NCBI RefSeq assembly: GCF_000003855.2
Contig: NW_003101671.1
Location: 106,183 to 170,182, forward strand
Direction of reading: 5' to 3'
DNA from: Blastomyces gilchristii SLH14081
Lineage: Eukaryota; Ascomycota; Eurotiomycetes; Onygenales; Ajellomycetaceae
Length of the DNA stretch: 64,000 nt
A model generated the notes under the pieces. The model was given only the letters and a program-made list of their open reading frames with translations, was not told the DNA's origin and did no database searches. The stretch's first letter is position 1. Each line of letters opens with the position of its first letter. The translations under genes were made by a program, and so were the position numbers. Positions 1 through 11,642 of this stretch are shown here, in pieces.

Positions 1-1897
1 CATGCGTCTGTTGCATCACGACAGCTGAGATGCTGCCCTGATGGAACGGAGCTGATTTTTAGATAGAGTAATGCGTACAGTTTCAAAGCCTGAATTAACT
101 CTGACTGCGCACATGAGTACGTACTTCTGCTATATCAATAGTTGCTGTAGCTGAGATCAGATCTTCGTGCTTTACTATTTAAATATCATAAATAAGTGAG
201 AGAACTGTAGTTAATTACAGAGTATTATTTTCTATCTTTCATTTATTCACTGAATAGAAGAGAATTATTAATAAAGCTTATAAAAAATATTTAAGTAGCT
301 ATTATTTTTTCTAAAATCTTTTCTGAACAGTTCAATAGAGATATTACTCTATATAACTTAGAAATTAAAGTTTTTCTATTAAATTTTATAAGAATCACTT
401 CAGTGACTTCTCTTCAGTATTCAGAATCATATTCATTATACAAGAGATTGAAAAAGAGCTCAAAATATTCATTCTTTAAGTAGAAGTATGTATTTTGAAT
501 GATTAAGTGATTGATTGAATCAGGCCCTGCAGCTGTTTTAACTACACTTGACAAGATAACTGACTCTAATTTATCTTGTATAAGCTCAGATCATTCTCAG
601 TCATTTTCATCAATATAGTTATAAAGTGATATATTTTCTTTCTCTGAATCTGAATCTGATGACTTTTGAAAGAGAATTCTCATTAAAGCTTAATATTTTT
701 TCTCAAAAGAATTTACTGTATATAATTCATTCTGAAACTCATATTCTAAAACTGAAAGTTTTACTACACTTCTTGTTTCAGTATAGTTGAAAGCTTTAAA
801 AACTTTCTTTTCTTATACTTCTTTAAGAAATTTGTTTCAGCAGTATGTTTTAGCTCTTTTAATATCTGAAAAATATTCTGTTCTGACAGCTTTGAACTCT
901 TTATTAGATATTATATCATTCTTTCAATCTCTTCTAGCAGTAGCTAATTCTTTTCTTTTAGATGAGATATTTCTATTTTATCAAGATTTTGAATACTCAG
1001 AAGATTTTCTCTTTGAAATATTATCTCTAACACTTGTTAGAATAATAGATGTAATAAGCTTCACTCTATTCTTAAGTATTTTATTTGAGATATCTTGATC
1101 AGGATTTCAATATAGCTTACTCTGTCTTTGAGATTTTAACAGTTTTATACTTTCTTCAACTGTCTTTCAATCACATTTTTTAAAGTTAAACTGATTAGAG
1201 AGAAGAGGATTTTCACTCATTTATTTTTCACTCAGTTCAATATTAAATTGAATAATCTCATAATCTGATTCTGATATCTCATTTGAATTAATAAATCAGT
1301 TGACAAGTCTTTTTTCAATTAGATTTTATAATATTAAGATTCAATCTATAATAGATTTCTGTTTCATATTTTTTCTAAACAATGTTTATTGATCAGACTT
1401 GTTAACTAGATCTATTGAATGCTTAAAGATTTATTTAATCAGATTATCTGTTCTTACTACTCTTTTGCATTCTGAATTTCATTAGACATAATGTGCATTG
1501 AAATCTTCTATAATTATAGAGTTTCTTAATGAAGTTATGTTCAGAAATCCTCTATTAGTTGTTCAGATATTGTTATTTTTCTTTAATAACTTTTCATTAT
1601 AGATATTTATAAGCTGTATAGTATTAAACTCATTCTCTTTTTCTATAATATCACTCATCAGAATATCAAAGTTAGTCACGATATTAAATCTTAAATTAAA
1701 TTAATATCTTGATCTCTTTCTTTCATAGATAACTACTCTTGACTTTATCTCAGACTTTTGAGATAGAAAGTAGTAGTAGCTTGAATGAGAAATGATGTAT
1801 TTTTACTCAGCATCAAAATTTAATTTCTGAAGCAGTATAAAATTCACTTTTTATTCAAATGTAATTTGAAGATAAGAATGAATGCAATTTGAGTTTC
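1..1897 (-). mobile_element. LINE-a, segment 1: part of ORF2 (endonuclease and RT fingers) of a Tad-like non-LTR retrotransposon
   Basis: Reads on the minus strand and aligns along its length with LINE-b at about 56500-58310. It covers the first part of the reverse transcriptase (the stretch matching the LINE-b segment with W-x2-A and S-Y-R-x-I-S-L-L-N) and the endonuclease/phosphatase-type domain. The endonuclease motif E-D-F-N-A-H lies near 1490-1530, beside the former migration of that motif in LINE-b at 57895-57930. The frame is broken by many stops. The segment ends at 1897, where gypsy-1A was inserted with a 5-bp duplication (gtttc, 1893-1897 and 7592-7596); the LINE resumes on the far side. 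The left end is cut by the window. The first 165 bases are clearly related to LINE-b but more diverged and richer in CpG than the rest. Confidence 0.85.
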
Positions 1898-2202
1898 TGT
1901 AAGAGGTCTACGCCGAATAGATCGGTATAATATATAGGTCTTATATAACAAAGTGAGAAATGTTAAAGAAGGAAAAGAAAGAGAAAGTGCAACAGTCAGT
2001 GATTGAAGTGAATATTTATACACATATGTGATGATGTACATGATGAAGCTTCAGAGTGGAATAATTTATACACATTTGTAGCAGCTGAGACTCAGTGATT
2101 GAGAATGAAGCGGCTGAGGATCAGTGATTGAGAATGAAGCAGTAGGAATTTGTGAAGTGTAATGAAATATTCTATATAATTGATCGGGCGCAGCCCACCA
2201 CA
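1898..2202 (-). repeat. Gypsy-1A LTR (3' LTR in coding orientation)
   Basis: 305 bp, same length as the partner at 7287-7591, differing mainly by transitions. It holds a tandem 29-bp duplication (about 2083-2142) that the partner also shows. This copy is the more mutated of the pair. Confidence 0.93.
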
Positions 2203-2214
2203 TTAGTTCTCTTC

Positions 2215-5200
2215 TTCTCATCAGTCAAGAACAGTGATATCAGACAATGCAGAACTCAGAGTCCAGGTCAGGTGATTATAGCTGATTTATTTCACAAGAT
2301 ATTATCAGCTGCGGCCGTGGGGTCTCTCATTGATAATATCTTTAATTTCTCACTCAAGTTCATTATCTTCTTCTATGATCTCTGGCAGCTGTCAGTCAGA
2401 AATCAGTTGCAAAGAGAATGAGTCAGTAGCAGCATACTGAAGTAAGCTTGTGTAAAAGACATCATGAATCTCTAATGATGTGTTAAGACAGTAGTTGTGA
2501 CTATCTAGAACTTCTATCACTTTATACCTGATATAGTGATAATCTAGTACACAAGATGAACATGTGATCTGTATATTTTTGAGATTCAATTACACAAGAT
2601 CTTCTATCTTATACTGCTCTGCGGGATCTCATTGAATATTAATTTGATTCTCTTGATCTTGTTTCGCGGTCATCATGAAGACCTCTGCTCAGTTATGAAT
2701 ATCTCTGAGCTTCATTACTATATTATCAGTGATCTGGATTGAACTGCAGAGGTTCAGTGTAAACTGTGTAATCTCTAGAAGATTCAACACTTTTATGTGA
2801 TATCTGTGTATAAGAATGAACAGACTTATATCTATTAAAACAGCATCTCAATCATTGTTAGTAATCTCTGTATGTAGAAGAAGATTATATCAATCATCTT
2901 GTAAGTAGTTACAGAACTTATAAAGATAATTCTTCACAGTCTGAATTATTCATTTCAATGTATCATCAGTCTCAGAGTGATAGATAGTTCACAGATAATA
3001 TATAATCTGAAGAACTTAACAGATTCTTGTTCAGAGAGTACTTATAAATTGACAGCTCTGATCTGATACTACAGATCTTAGTAATTCATGCATCTGATAG
3101 AACAGGCTCTGTAGAAAAGCTTCAGTAACTTGTTCAGTATTCATCTTATTATAAGATTTTAATATTATATTATTACTCAATTAATTTACAATGATCAGAA
3201 TGTTTCTATAATTCTTACTCTTAGATAGATTAACAGTGAAGTCAATTACTATATCTCATTAGATTCTGTCAGAGATATTGAGTGATTTTAATAGATCTTT
3301 TCTACAGTTCTTTCATAAGATAATAGAATAACAGTAATTGCAGTTTTAGATGAAGTATCTGATACTGTTTAATATCTCAGATCAGTACAACTCTTGAGAG
3401 ACTATTTTATACAGTTGTTCACAGCCTGAATAACTGATTATATATGAATTATACATCTCTTGTATTATCTGAGTGTATAAGAGTTAAGAGTAAGAGACTC
3501 AGTGTTGTTCACAGAATTGTAGAATGTTATTATCATTGATTGAATATTTTAAGATATCAGTTCTTATATGTAGCTCTGAGAAAAATTAGAATGCTTCTTG
3601 ATATACTGCTTTAGTGAGAGTCTGAAGAAGTTTATCAGCCTGAGCTGCTGTATACCACAGTTTATTCAGTGTAGAACAATTGAAGATGTTAATATCAGTA
3701 TTAGTTTGAAGAGAAGATATTCTAATCAGAGAAATGTGTATAGTGCTATGAGTTGTTCTATCTTAATCAATCAATATCTTCAAATCTAAGAGCTGGTGTT
3801 CTCAGTTCATTCAGTGTATGTCTGTTATATCAGACAGTATATCTTGTTCTCATCATAAGAGAGTGTCTGTCATCAAGTTCTGACTACTGAGGTGATAGTG
3901 TATCATTAAATAAAAGTAGCTTAGCAATTCAGATTATTATATCTGTTATTCAGTGAGTTTACAGATGATTGTAAAGTACTTGAGATTCTTATAATCTATG
4001 ATTATCTCAAATTCAGAGATACTTTGAAGTTTAGAGATGCACTCTTCTAGACAGTATACAATTATGAGAAGTTTCTTATCATAGATCTCATAATTGCATT
4101 CAGCAGAACTCAGTTTCTTAGACATGAAGACACATAATTATAGAATATCTTCATTATTATATTACAATATCACTTCTTCTATTATATAGTCAGAGAAATC
4201 AGCTTCAACAACTGTTTCACAATCAGAGTGAAATATCATTAGCAGAGAGATGTTAATGAATATCTTCTTTATCTATATAAATACAGCTTCAGTATTTACT
4301 GATCACTGAAATACTGAGTTCTTCTTAATAAGTTCTGTAAGTGATCTCATAATATCTGAGAAGTTTTATATAAATCACTGATAGAAGTTAGTAAATTCAA
4401 TAAAGCTTTGTATATCTTTCACAGTATACAGAGCTTCTCATTCAAGAATAATGAAGACTTTCTCAGAATTCATTTGAATTCTCTTATCAGCTTCTATAAT
4501 AAAACTCAGATATTTAATACTCTTGACTTTAAAATCATACTTGTCAATATCTATTCATAGTTCTGCTTCTTATAGTTGTTGTAATATCTTCTGTACATGT
4601 TCTTGATACTCTTTCCTGAATTCATCAGTGAAGATGAGAATGTCATTGAGATATACAGATACAAATTCATCAAGAAAATCTCAGAGTGCTCAGTTGATAT
4701 ACTTCTGAAATATACTGAAAGCATTAGCCAGTCTGAAGAGAATAACTACTTATTCAAAGAGGTTATATCATGTTTGAAATGCTATAAGCCACTCATCTTC
4801 TTCAGTGATGCAGATCTTATAAAACATGATGATAATATCTAGTTTTATAAATCATTGAGCTTGTTCAATGTGAGCTAGAGTTTCATTGATAAGAGATAGC
4901 AGATAGTGATCTTTCTTTGTTATTCTGTTCAGTTCTCAATAGTTCATACAGAATCAGAGTTCTTCACCTGGTTTCTTTGCAAAGAGAATAGAGACTGCAG
5001 TGAAAGAATTACTAATGTGTATGAATTCTTTATTCAATAGATCATTGAGTGTCTTTTAAAGAAGAAGGAGTTCATCTCAGAACATGTTATAAAGAAGATC
5101 TCATGACAGTTCAGAATTCTTATTATTCTTCTTCTCTAACTTAATACTGTGATTCACTTCAGAATCTCATAAGAGACATATATTTATAATATTATCTTAT

Positions 5201-5784
5201 CAGAAGATATCTAGATATTCATGATAGTACTGAGAGAGTTTCATACAAGAATCTGTTATTATAATATAAGATAACTTTTCTAGAGCCTTTTTAATATCAG
5301 TCAGATCAATGAAATAGATTGTCATATGATTCTGCTGTCAGCAACTTCTTTTTCAGAGTATTTTATACATATTGACAGAGATCTGTGTCAGATTCATGAT
5401 CTTGTGAATGTCATCTTCATGAATTCTATCATTATTAGAGAATATTAAGCTTCTGTTTCAACTGTTCAATAAGATGTCTTGTTCAGATAGTCAGACAAGT
5501 CCTAATATAAGATTATAAGCAAGATTATCAACTTTATATGTGTAGACATCTTTATATTGATGTTCTCTTACATCTATGATCAACTTCATTCTGTAACAGG
5601 AATAAACATCTTTACAGTCATTGAACTCTGTAAGGACTCAGGGCCTTGATAAGAGAATATACTGAAGATTGTAATATCTTATAACTGAAGATTTAATTAT
5701 TGCATAGTGACATAGATCACTATCTATCATAGCCTTCAAATTATATATGTTATTCATCACAGTAGATACAAGAATTACATTCAT
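2215..5784 (-). pseudogene. Gypsy-1A pol (protease-RT-RNase H-integrase-chromodomain), inactivated
   Basis: The start is taken at the ATG (5782-5784) that aligns with the pol starts of copies 1B (13653) and 1C (45386). From N to C terminus it shows a retropepsin-like stretch, the RT palm, RNase H and integrase. At the C-terminal end there is a chromodomain-type tail: a Y-K-V-I-E-V-L-D-S-H-like segment around 2392-2589, then an L-V-K-W-V-like segment close to the LTR. Family function would be particle polyprotein processing, cDNA synthesis and integration. Stops at former Trp and Gln codons leave only short open stretches, so no product is expected. Confidence 0.8.
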
Positions 5785-5789
5785 TTCTA

Positions 5790-6994
5790 TCTTTTCTTCA
5801 AATTATTATCATCTGATCTCTTCAAGCTACTGTTGATAAATTTAAACAGAAGCTAATCTTTTCCCTGTTTCATCAGAGTATTCTCATAGTTATCTTTCAA
5901 ATCTTTCTTCACTGCAATGTGATTGACACAGACAGGTGCTGATTCATTCTTTGAGTGAGAAGACACTGATCTTTCTCTTGAATAAGAAGATACATAGGTT
6001 AATCAGCAGTTGAAAGTGATGTGTTCTGATTAATTGCAGTTGATGCATACTTCACATTGACATCAGTCAGTGACTTCTTCAGAAGTGATCTCAGAGACTC
6101 AGAAGCCTGTTTGAAGAGTGAAAACTCTTACTTATATATAGATATTTCAATCTATTCAGTTCATAGCATCTGCATCATTGCTGTTATTCCTCAGCACAGA
6201 TGTATAAGTGACTGAGTTATTTCTTAGTGTAGATGTATAAGTGTAACATCTTCTGTCACTGTTCTGTATACTCTTAAGCTTGATAAGATAATCATTCAAT
6301 GTCTGAAGTTGTATGCAGAAATCTTCATAAGTATGGTCTTTATCTATGCTTACAAGAGTCTGTAACAGTTCAAAAGTTAAGGTCTTCTTAAGTATGCTAA
6401 TCTTTATTTAATTCTCTTAAGATTGATTATCTGCTTCTAGAATCTTGATATCAAAGTTAGAAATGAATGTTATGAGAGAAATGTTTCTCTGTCAGACACT
6501 CTGTAATCAATCTAATACTTTCTGTTATATGGCAGTGTCTTGAAACAGAATATTAAGATGTTTGATGATATTGTCAGGTGTTCATAACACTGATTCACAT
6601 GCTTTTATTCATGAATGAAACTTCTGTTTTATGCAATTCTTCAATCATTCATTGATATATCAATCTTGATTAGTTAGTGAACTGATGACATCTTCATCTA
6701 CACTCAGTTTCATGAGCATTTTTATTCTTCATGATAAGTAGAGAGTGAGATCAGAAGCATTGAAATATGCAGAAGTATCTGAGTGTTCTTTGAGCACTTT
6801 TATATTCAATTCTGTAGATATTGAAATTGCATGATTTCTTGTTAAGTTAATCATTGAATTTTCTCATATTGAAGTTGTTGAGTTGCATGCATATCAGCTA
6901 TCTATTACTGTTGTAATTTCAACATTGCTCAGAGTCACTGTGATATCACATCTATATTTGAATTTAAGAGTTCTCTCATATTATTGTTAGACAT
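5790..6994 (-). pseudogene. Gypsy-1A gag with CCHC knuckle, inactivated
   Basis: The ATG at 6994 (reading left) matches the starts at 11949 and 44217 in the sister copies, followed by an M-S-N-N-type N terminus. Near 6014-6056 is a C-x2-C-x4-H-x4-C zinc knuckle of the nucleocapsid type. Gag would form the virus-like particle. The frame is broken by multiple stops. Pol begins just downstream, about as in copy C. Confidence 0.75.
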
Positions 6995-7286
6995 AATTAT
7001 ATTGATTGTCAGATGTATAAGATCTGTGAAAGTGTAATTGTATGAAAATCTCATATGTCTGAAGTGGCAGAACTCTCAGGTCTTTCACTGATATTCTCTT
7101 GTAAGATCTTACTCTCTTTATAGAATCTTGTTACAGAGTCAGAGTAATTGATGAGCAAGCTTCTATTTGAGAACTCAGTGTTCACTTAACTATTTAACTG
7201 TTTCTCTATTTCTTACACATTGTTACATGTTCAGATATCTTGATGAGTAATCATTTCTAATAAGAAGATAATGAATGTTTTTCAAG

Positions 7287-7591
7287 TGTAAGAGGCCTAC
7301 ACTGAATAGATCAGTATAATATATAGGTCTTATATAACAAAGTGAAAAACATTAAAGAAGGAAATGAAAGAGAAAGTGAGAGAGACACTGATTAAAGTGA
7401 ATATTTTTACATGTATGTGGTGGTGTACGCGGTGGAGCTTCAGAGCGGAAGAATTTATACATGTTTGTAGCAGCTGAGGATCGGCGATCGAGAATGAAGC
7501 GGCCGAGGATCGGCGATTGAGAATGAAGCGGTAGGAATCTGTGGAGTGTAATGAAATAGTCTATATGATTGATCGGGCGCAGCCCGCCACA
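7287..7591 (-). repeat. Gypsy-1A LTR (5' LTR in coding orientation)
   Basis: 305 bp ending GCCCGCCACA. It keeps about a dozen CpG sites, in contrast to the internal region. It contains two adjacent 29-bp repeats (about 7471-7530) differing by only a few transitions. Confidence 0.93.
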
Positions 7592-8920
7592 GTTTCTATT
7601 CATATTATTTTGAATAAATATGCTTTTTGAAGAGTTTTTATACTTTTTTTGTTATTTTTGTTGTATATTCATACTAAAAGAGAGTAGAGATAGAGTGAAA
7701 TCTAATCACTATTATCAGATAGTAGATTATAACTATTTTGAAAAGTAGAAATCTCAACTGCTTACATTATATCTAGTTTATTATTAGAGTCATTTCTCAA
7801 TTCTCTAATCTTAACAGAAGTTTAAGAATTCAAATTCTATTTACATTTAGCTGAAGAATTGAAGTTTGAAGATTTAGATAGTTGAGAGTTTCTTCTTTTT
7901 AAGCTTACAGTTGTAGATTTACTGACTTGACTATTTTCTTAAGTTCTAGATTGACTTTGAGGTTCATCTTTTCTTCAGTTCTTTTGAGTTCTTAAAGTAA
8001 ACATATATTCTTTTAAGCTAGAGATATGTTTTTCTTTGCAATTAGAGTATTTTAGCAGAGTGTATTAATATATTTCATCTCTTATTAAGCATATTTCACA
8101 TTTATACTCACTCATTTTATAATCTCTAGCACAGAATGCATATTTTAAGTCTTTAAAATAAGAGATTACAAAGTATTCATATCTTTCACAGTTTGAACAC
8201 TGTGTTTAAGCTTTGAGATTCATTTTTGAGTCTTTATATTCATGAACTCTTATTTTCAAATCTGCTACTCTTACTTTATAGATCTTTGATTATTCAAGTG
8301 TTTTAATATTTACTAGAATAAAGGCATTTCTTCTGCTTTGTCTGAACTCAATTGAATTTACTCACACAGGCTCTTTTCTCAGTTGAATAGAGTTGTATTC
8401 TTCTAATTCATTTTTGAGAAGTAGCATTTCTTCTTTACAGTCAAAAATTTCAACTGAAATATTATAAAGAATGAATTTGTTTCACTTTTTATCTCTCTCA
8501 GATAGAATTATTGTGTTTAACAAAGATTTTACTATTAGTTTTCAGAGATTCTCATTCTGAAAAAGAAATTCTGCACTGAATTCAGACATTATAGTCAGAA
8601 TGATAAAGGTTTTAAAAAAGAATGACTCAATTGAAGCTATAACTGATTTGTGAACTTTAATATGAGTTATTAAGTGAGAAAAGAACTGCTGATTAATTTC
8701 ATTTCTGATTCTGAAAATAAGATTTGAGTTTAGCTTGTTTCTCTGTAAGATGTTCTGATTTGAGACTTTGAGAATAAGTCTTCTATTTCTGAAGATTTGA
8801 AAGTTTTTCTCTTTTTGCAATTTTTTCTTCACTTTTCTATGAATAGAAGCATGAGTAGTATTCTTCTTACTTTTCTCAGAATTTTAAGCAGATTTTGATA
8901 TAACAGGTTTAGAGACAGTA
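7592..8920 (-). mobile_element. LINE-a, segment 2: ORF2 start and ORF1 body with zinc knuckles
   Basis: Resumes exactly after gypsy-1A. An ORF2 start ATG lies at 7672-7670 and corresponds to 58386-58384 in LINE-b. To its right is ORF1: a Cys/His-rich run at about 8030-8200 that reads as three successive CCHC-like knuckles, then a Lys/Arg-rich middle region (about 8540-8830). This matches the ORF1 (gag-like RNA-binding protein) layout of Tad-clade LINEs. The segment ends with gtttagagacagta (8907-8920), the left copy of the duplication made by the chimeric insertion; the right copy is at 10797-10810. Confidence 0.85.
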
Positions 8921-8978
8921 TTATTATTATTATTATTCTTCAATTATAGATGTATGCAGTCAGAGACTATGACATCTA

Positions 8979-9001
8979 CCTGAGAACTTTTAGTTCTCAG
9001 G
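8979..9001 (-). other. Hairpin near the LINE 3' end
   Basis: CCTGAGAAC and GTTCTCAGG flank a 5-nt loop, giving a perfect 9-bp stem about 60 bp from the 3' tail. LINE-b (54124-54146) has the same hairpin; LINE-c (29662-29684) has a slightly mutated one. It is a candidate recognition structure for the reverse transcriptase. Confidence 0.6.
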
Positions 9002-10047
9002 GTTTTTCCTATATCTGTAAAGTTAACTATTATACATTCATCAATTTCAGATATGCAAAATCAGAAAATTCCAGCCCAGAATACAAAAACTGTTTACAAA
9101 TTGCAGTGTTTTAACATCTTCTGATACTTTGAAATCATTTGACAATATCATGACAAAGGAAAAGAGAACACAGTCTTAAAGATAGACACATTAAATAGAT
9201 AGACAGAAAGAAATTGAAAGGAAAAGATAAAGTAAAGAAAGACTGTAATAAAACAAATTATTAAAAGATAGTATATAGCTGTTTTAACAGACTATATCTG
9301 ATTTGTTTCCTCCTCTTCATATTCAGATAATTCTGAATTTAGTCATTTTCTTATAGCTGCTTGCGTTTCTGATAGAAAGTCTATTAAGTATTTAATTTCT
9401 GTCTCAGTTGAGAATAAGAATCTCATATTTAATTGATTTAGATCATACTTCTCTTTCAATCTGACTCTGAGACTATTGTATAATGCACAGTGTATTATAA
9501 TATACTCAGAATTCTCATTTGTATTGCAGAATGAGCATTCTATTGAGTCAAATCTATCATCAAATCTTTGTATATAAGATTTGAAATAGCTATATCCTAG
9601 TTTCAGCTGTATTATAGATGAGAATATTTTCTTTTTACATTTAATTGAACAAGATTTTCACTTGAGTTTTGTTTCAAATCTTGAATAATGTATACTCTTC
9701 TTTTATTTCTACCAGCTTTCATTTCACTTATCTAAACAAGATTCTTTTATTTTTCTCTTTATAAAAGATCAGAACATAATTTTTTGAATAGATCTGCTTA
9801 ATTCTACACTCTTTTTTACAGCTGTATCAGTCAATTCATTGTCATGAATATTCATATGAGCAGGAACTCAGTACAGATGAATTATCAGCTTTGATGTTCT
9901 TCTCTTTTGAATTTTCAAAACAGAGTTTAAGATCAGTTCAAGATTCATTTAATTATTATAAATCTGACTATTTCTAAGTCTTTTTAAAGCAGCTTGACTA
10001 TCAGAGAATATTCATGCCTCTTTCAAACAATTTCCTCTTTTATGAGA

Positions 10048-10715
10048 CTACAGGCGCTAGCCACCCGCAGAATGCATCTTAAGCTAATTACATTTAATTC
10101 TCTATAATTAATCAATCATCATGTCTGTTCTCTCAGGCCAGTCACTAATTTTCAGAGATGTTAGTTAGTGACTGTCACTGCTCACTTGATGATATACACA
10201 CCAAGCTTTCAGTTGCTGATCTCAGCTCTATTAGATGCTTATAGGTCTATCAATCAGCTGTTGTAACCTCACCCTGTGTTAGAGACTAATCATAGACTTG
10301 ATGACTGCAGTTCTCTCTATCAGTATCAGAGCTTGACAGAGAGCTTGCAGGCTCTAGCCTATCAGAATGCTCTGTCTAGAGCCTAGATACATGTCTAGAT
10401 CTGCTAGTCAGATGATTTTCAAAATCATTCTCTGTATTTGAGAGAGAGCTAGGCTCTGATGACAGCTCTAGTTAGAGACTCACTTAAGTAGTATATAATC
10501 ACTACATTAGGCTTGACTCTATATTGTTAGAATCTTGACAAGTGTACAGTAGAATAGTGAGACATTGACATTCTATACCAGCTCTGATGAGTGTTCACAG
10601 AATCTTGCTTAACTAGTGACTTGGCTTGCAGTAGAAAGTTCTATCCCATACCAAGCCTTACTAATTAGGCTCAGCCTCTATTACATGGGGGCTTTCATGG
10701 GTAAGAAGTGGCAGA
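10048..10715 (-). other. Unrecognised body of the chimeric insertion
   Basis: 668 bp between the LINE junction and the tRNA-like head, with no similarity that I can see to other parts of the window. It keeps more GG and CC than its surroundings. It contains a 9-bp inverted repeat (agtcactaa, complementary to ttagtgact, about 10140-10172). I see no long open frame. It may be part of a host transcript captured by template switching, or the body of a SINE. Confidence 0.5.
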
Positions 10716-10796
10716 TGCCAGCAGTGAGATTCAAACTCACACACTTCTAATGTGTGCGGCCTTGGTTACCAGTCTTACCAACTGGGCCACGCTGGC
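10716..10796 (-). tRNA. tRNA-like sequence (probable pseudo-tRNA or SINE head)
   Basis: The 5' strand GCCAGCG pairs with the 3' strand TGCTGGC, giving a 7-bp acceptor stem with one G-U pair. An A-box-like TGGCCCAGTTGG and a T-arm of GTGAG, loop TTTGAAT, CTCAC (B box) are clear. Length is 81 nt. The middle does not fold as a standard anticodon arm: CACAC-ATTAGAA-GTGTG is a good hairpin but leaves no variable loop. The anticodon is therefore undetermined, and an intron or class II architecture are both possible. Because it forms the 5' end of a retro-insertion it is more likely a passenger than a working gene. Confidence 0.55.
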
Positions 10797-10984
10797 GTTT
10801 AGAGACAGTAGATTCAGCTGTTTGAGAATATAATTTCTTCTGATTTAAAGAAGAAGAAGAAGAAGTAGAAAAAGAAGAAGAGTAAAATAAAGAGTCAGTG
10901 ATTGTACTAGAAATTTTCAATGTTTTTTAAACTGTGTTTGAAATTTCAAGTTTGAACTTAATTTTCTCCTGTAGTTGTCTAGTC
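10797..10984 (-). mobile_element. LINE-a, segment 3: ORF1 interior
   Basis: Begins with the right copy of the 14-bp duplication (10797-10810) and continues ORF1 on the minus strand as a Ser/Lys-rich low-complexity segment (GAA-rich on the plus strand at about 10849-10883). It stops at the MITE boundary, 10985. Confidence 0.7.
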
Positions 10985-11323
10985 TAGACTGACCCTGTCA
11001 CTTTGTCTGAAATGAGAACCCGAATTTTTAATAGTCTTATTATCAATTCAACTGATCTCATTACACAGTGTTAACATTAGATAGCAGTTCTATACTATTT
11101 CAGTGAAACTTACTGTCTACTCTTGTCACATTTTTCAAATGAAACCATGATTTTCACTTCTCAATTTAAATTATTTTTATTGCTTTAAATAACTTTAAAT
11201 CTCATTTGAGCATTATCAAATAGCATTACTTTTTAAAAATTTAAAAATAGTCTAAAAAAACCTTAAAATGTCTAAAAATAGTAACTTTATACCAAGAATG
11301 AAACTAAATGAAATTAAATGAAA

Positions 11324-11642
11324 TGTGGCAGGCTGCGCCCGAGCAATTATATAGACTATTTCATTTCACTTCACAGATTTCTACTGCTCTGATTCTCAGT
11401 CGCTGATTCTCAGCTGAAAATCTACAGAATTTCTATTCTTCTGCTCTAAAGCTTCATCATGTATAAAAACCTCTATTCTTCCGCTCTGAAGTTCCACCGC
11501 GTACACCACTGTGTATATGTATAAATATTCACTTTAATCACTGATTTTCACTCTTTCTCTTTCTTTCCTTCTCTAACATTTTTTCTCTTTGTTATATAAG
11601 ATCTATATATTATACTAATTTATTCATTGTGGACCTCTTACA
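11324..11642 (+). repeat. Gypsy-1B 5' LTR
   Basis: 319 bp from TGTGGCAGG to CTCTTACA. It has the same ends, in opposite orientation, as the gypsy-1A LTR. It includes a TATA-like tgtataaatatt (about 11518-11530) that could serve as its promoter. Confidence 0.92.

Larger units (their letters stand above)
1898..7591 (-). mobile_element. Gypsy-1A, complete chromodomain Ty3/gypsy retrotransposon, RIP-degraded
   Basis: Bounded by two 305-bp LTRs that begin TGTAAGAGG and end CCACA as read on the plus strand. It is flanked by the perfect 5-bp duplication gtttc, and LINE-a continues uninterrupted on either side. The coding strand is minus. Reading from the right there are gag with a CCHC zinc knuckle (about 6014-6056), then pol with protease, reverse transcriptase, RNase H, integrase, and a chromodomain near 2240-2590. 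Total length is 5694 bp, normal for the group. Frames contain many TGA, TAA and TAG codons. Internal CpG is nearly absent, while the LTRs, especially the right one, keep many. Copies 1B and 1C are the same family. Confidence 0.93.
8921..10796 (-). mobile_element. Chimeric retro-insertion: tRNA-like 5' end, unrelated body, LINE 3' end
   Basis: A 1876-bp insertion flanked by a perfect 14-bp duplication, gtttagagacagta. On the minus strand it ends in the (AAT)n tail typical of these LINEs (8921-8938). It contains the LINE 3' region (CCHC-like motif, RNase H) up to about 10047. At that point similarity to LINE-b and LINE-c stops abruptly. The remaining 749 bp are not LINE and finish with a tRNA-like sequence whose first nucleotide (10796) touches the duplication. 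The simplest reading is target-primed reverse transcription of a LINE RNA followed by a template jump onto another RNA. A composite SINE with a long LINE tail is the alternative. Confidence 0.85.

Noticed and set aside
7352..7603. Open frame across the gypsy-1A right LTR
   Set aside because: It lies in the LTR, crosses the element boundary, and has no similarity to coding regions of the family.
10048..10075. Short resemblance to the mammalian Alu/7SL segment ACTACAGGCGC
   Set aside because: Only about 20 bases match and the flanks do not. Treated as chance or at most a generic SRP-RNA-like fragment.
10716..10796. A tRNA-Arg(TCT) on the plus strand, from the loop CTTCTAA
   Set aside because: The plus strand lacks a proper T arm and A/B boxes. 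These are clear on the minus strand.
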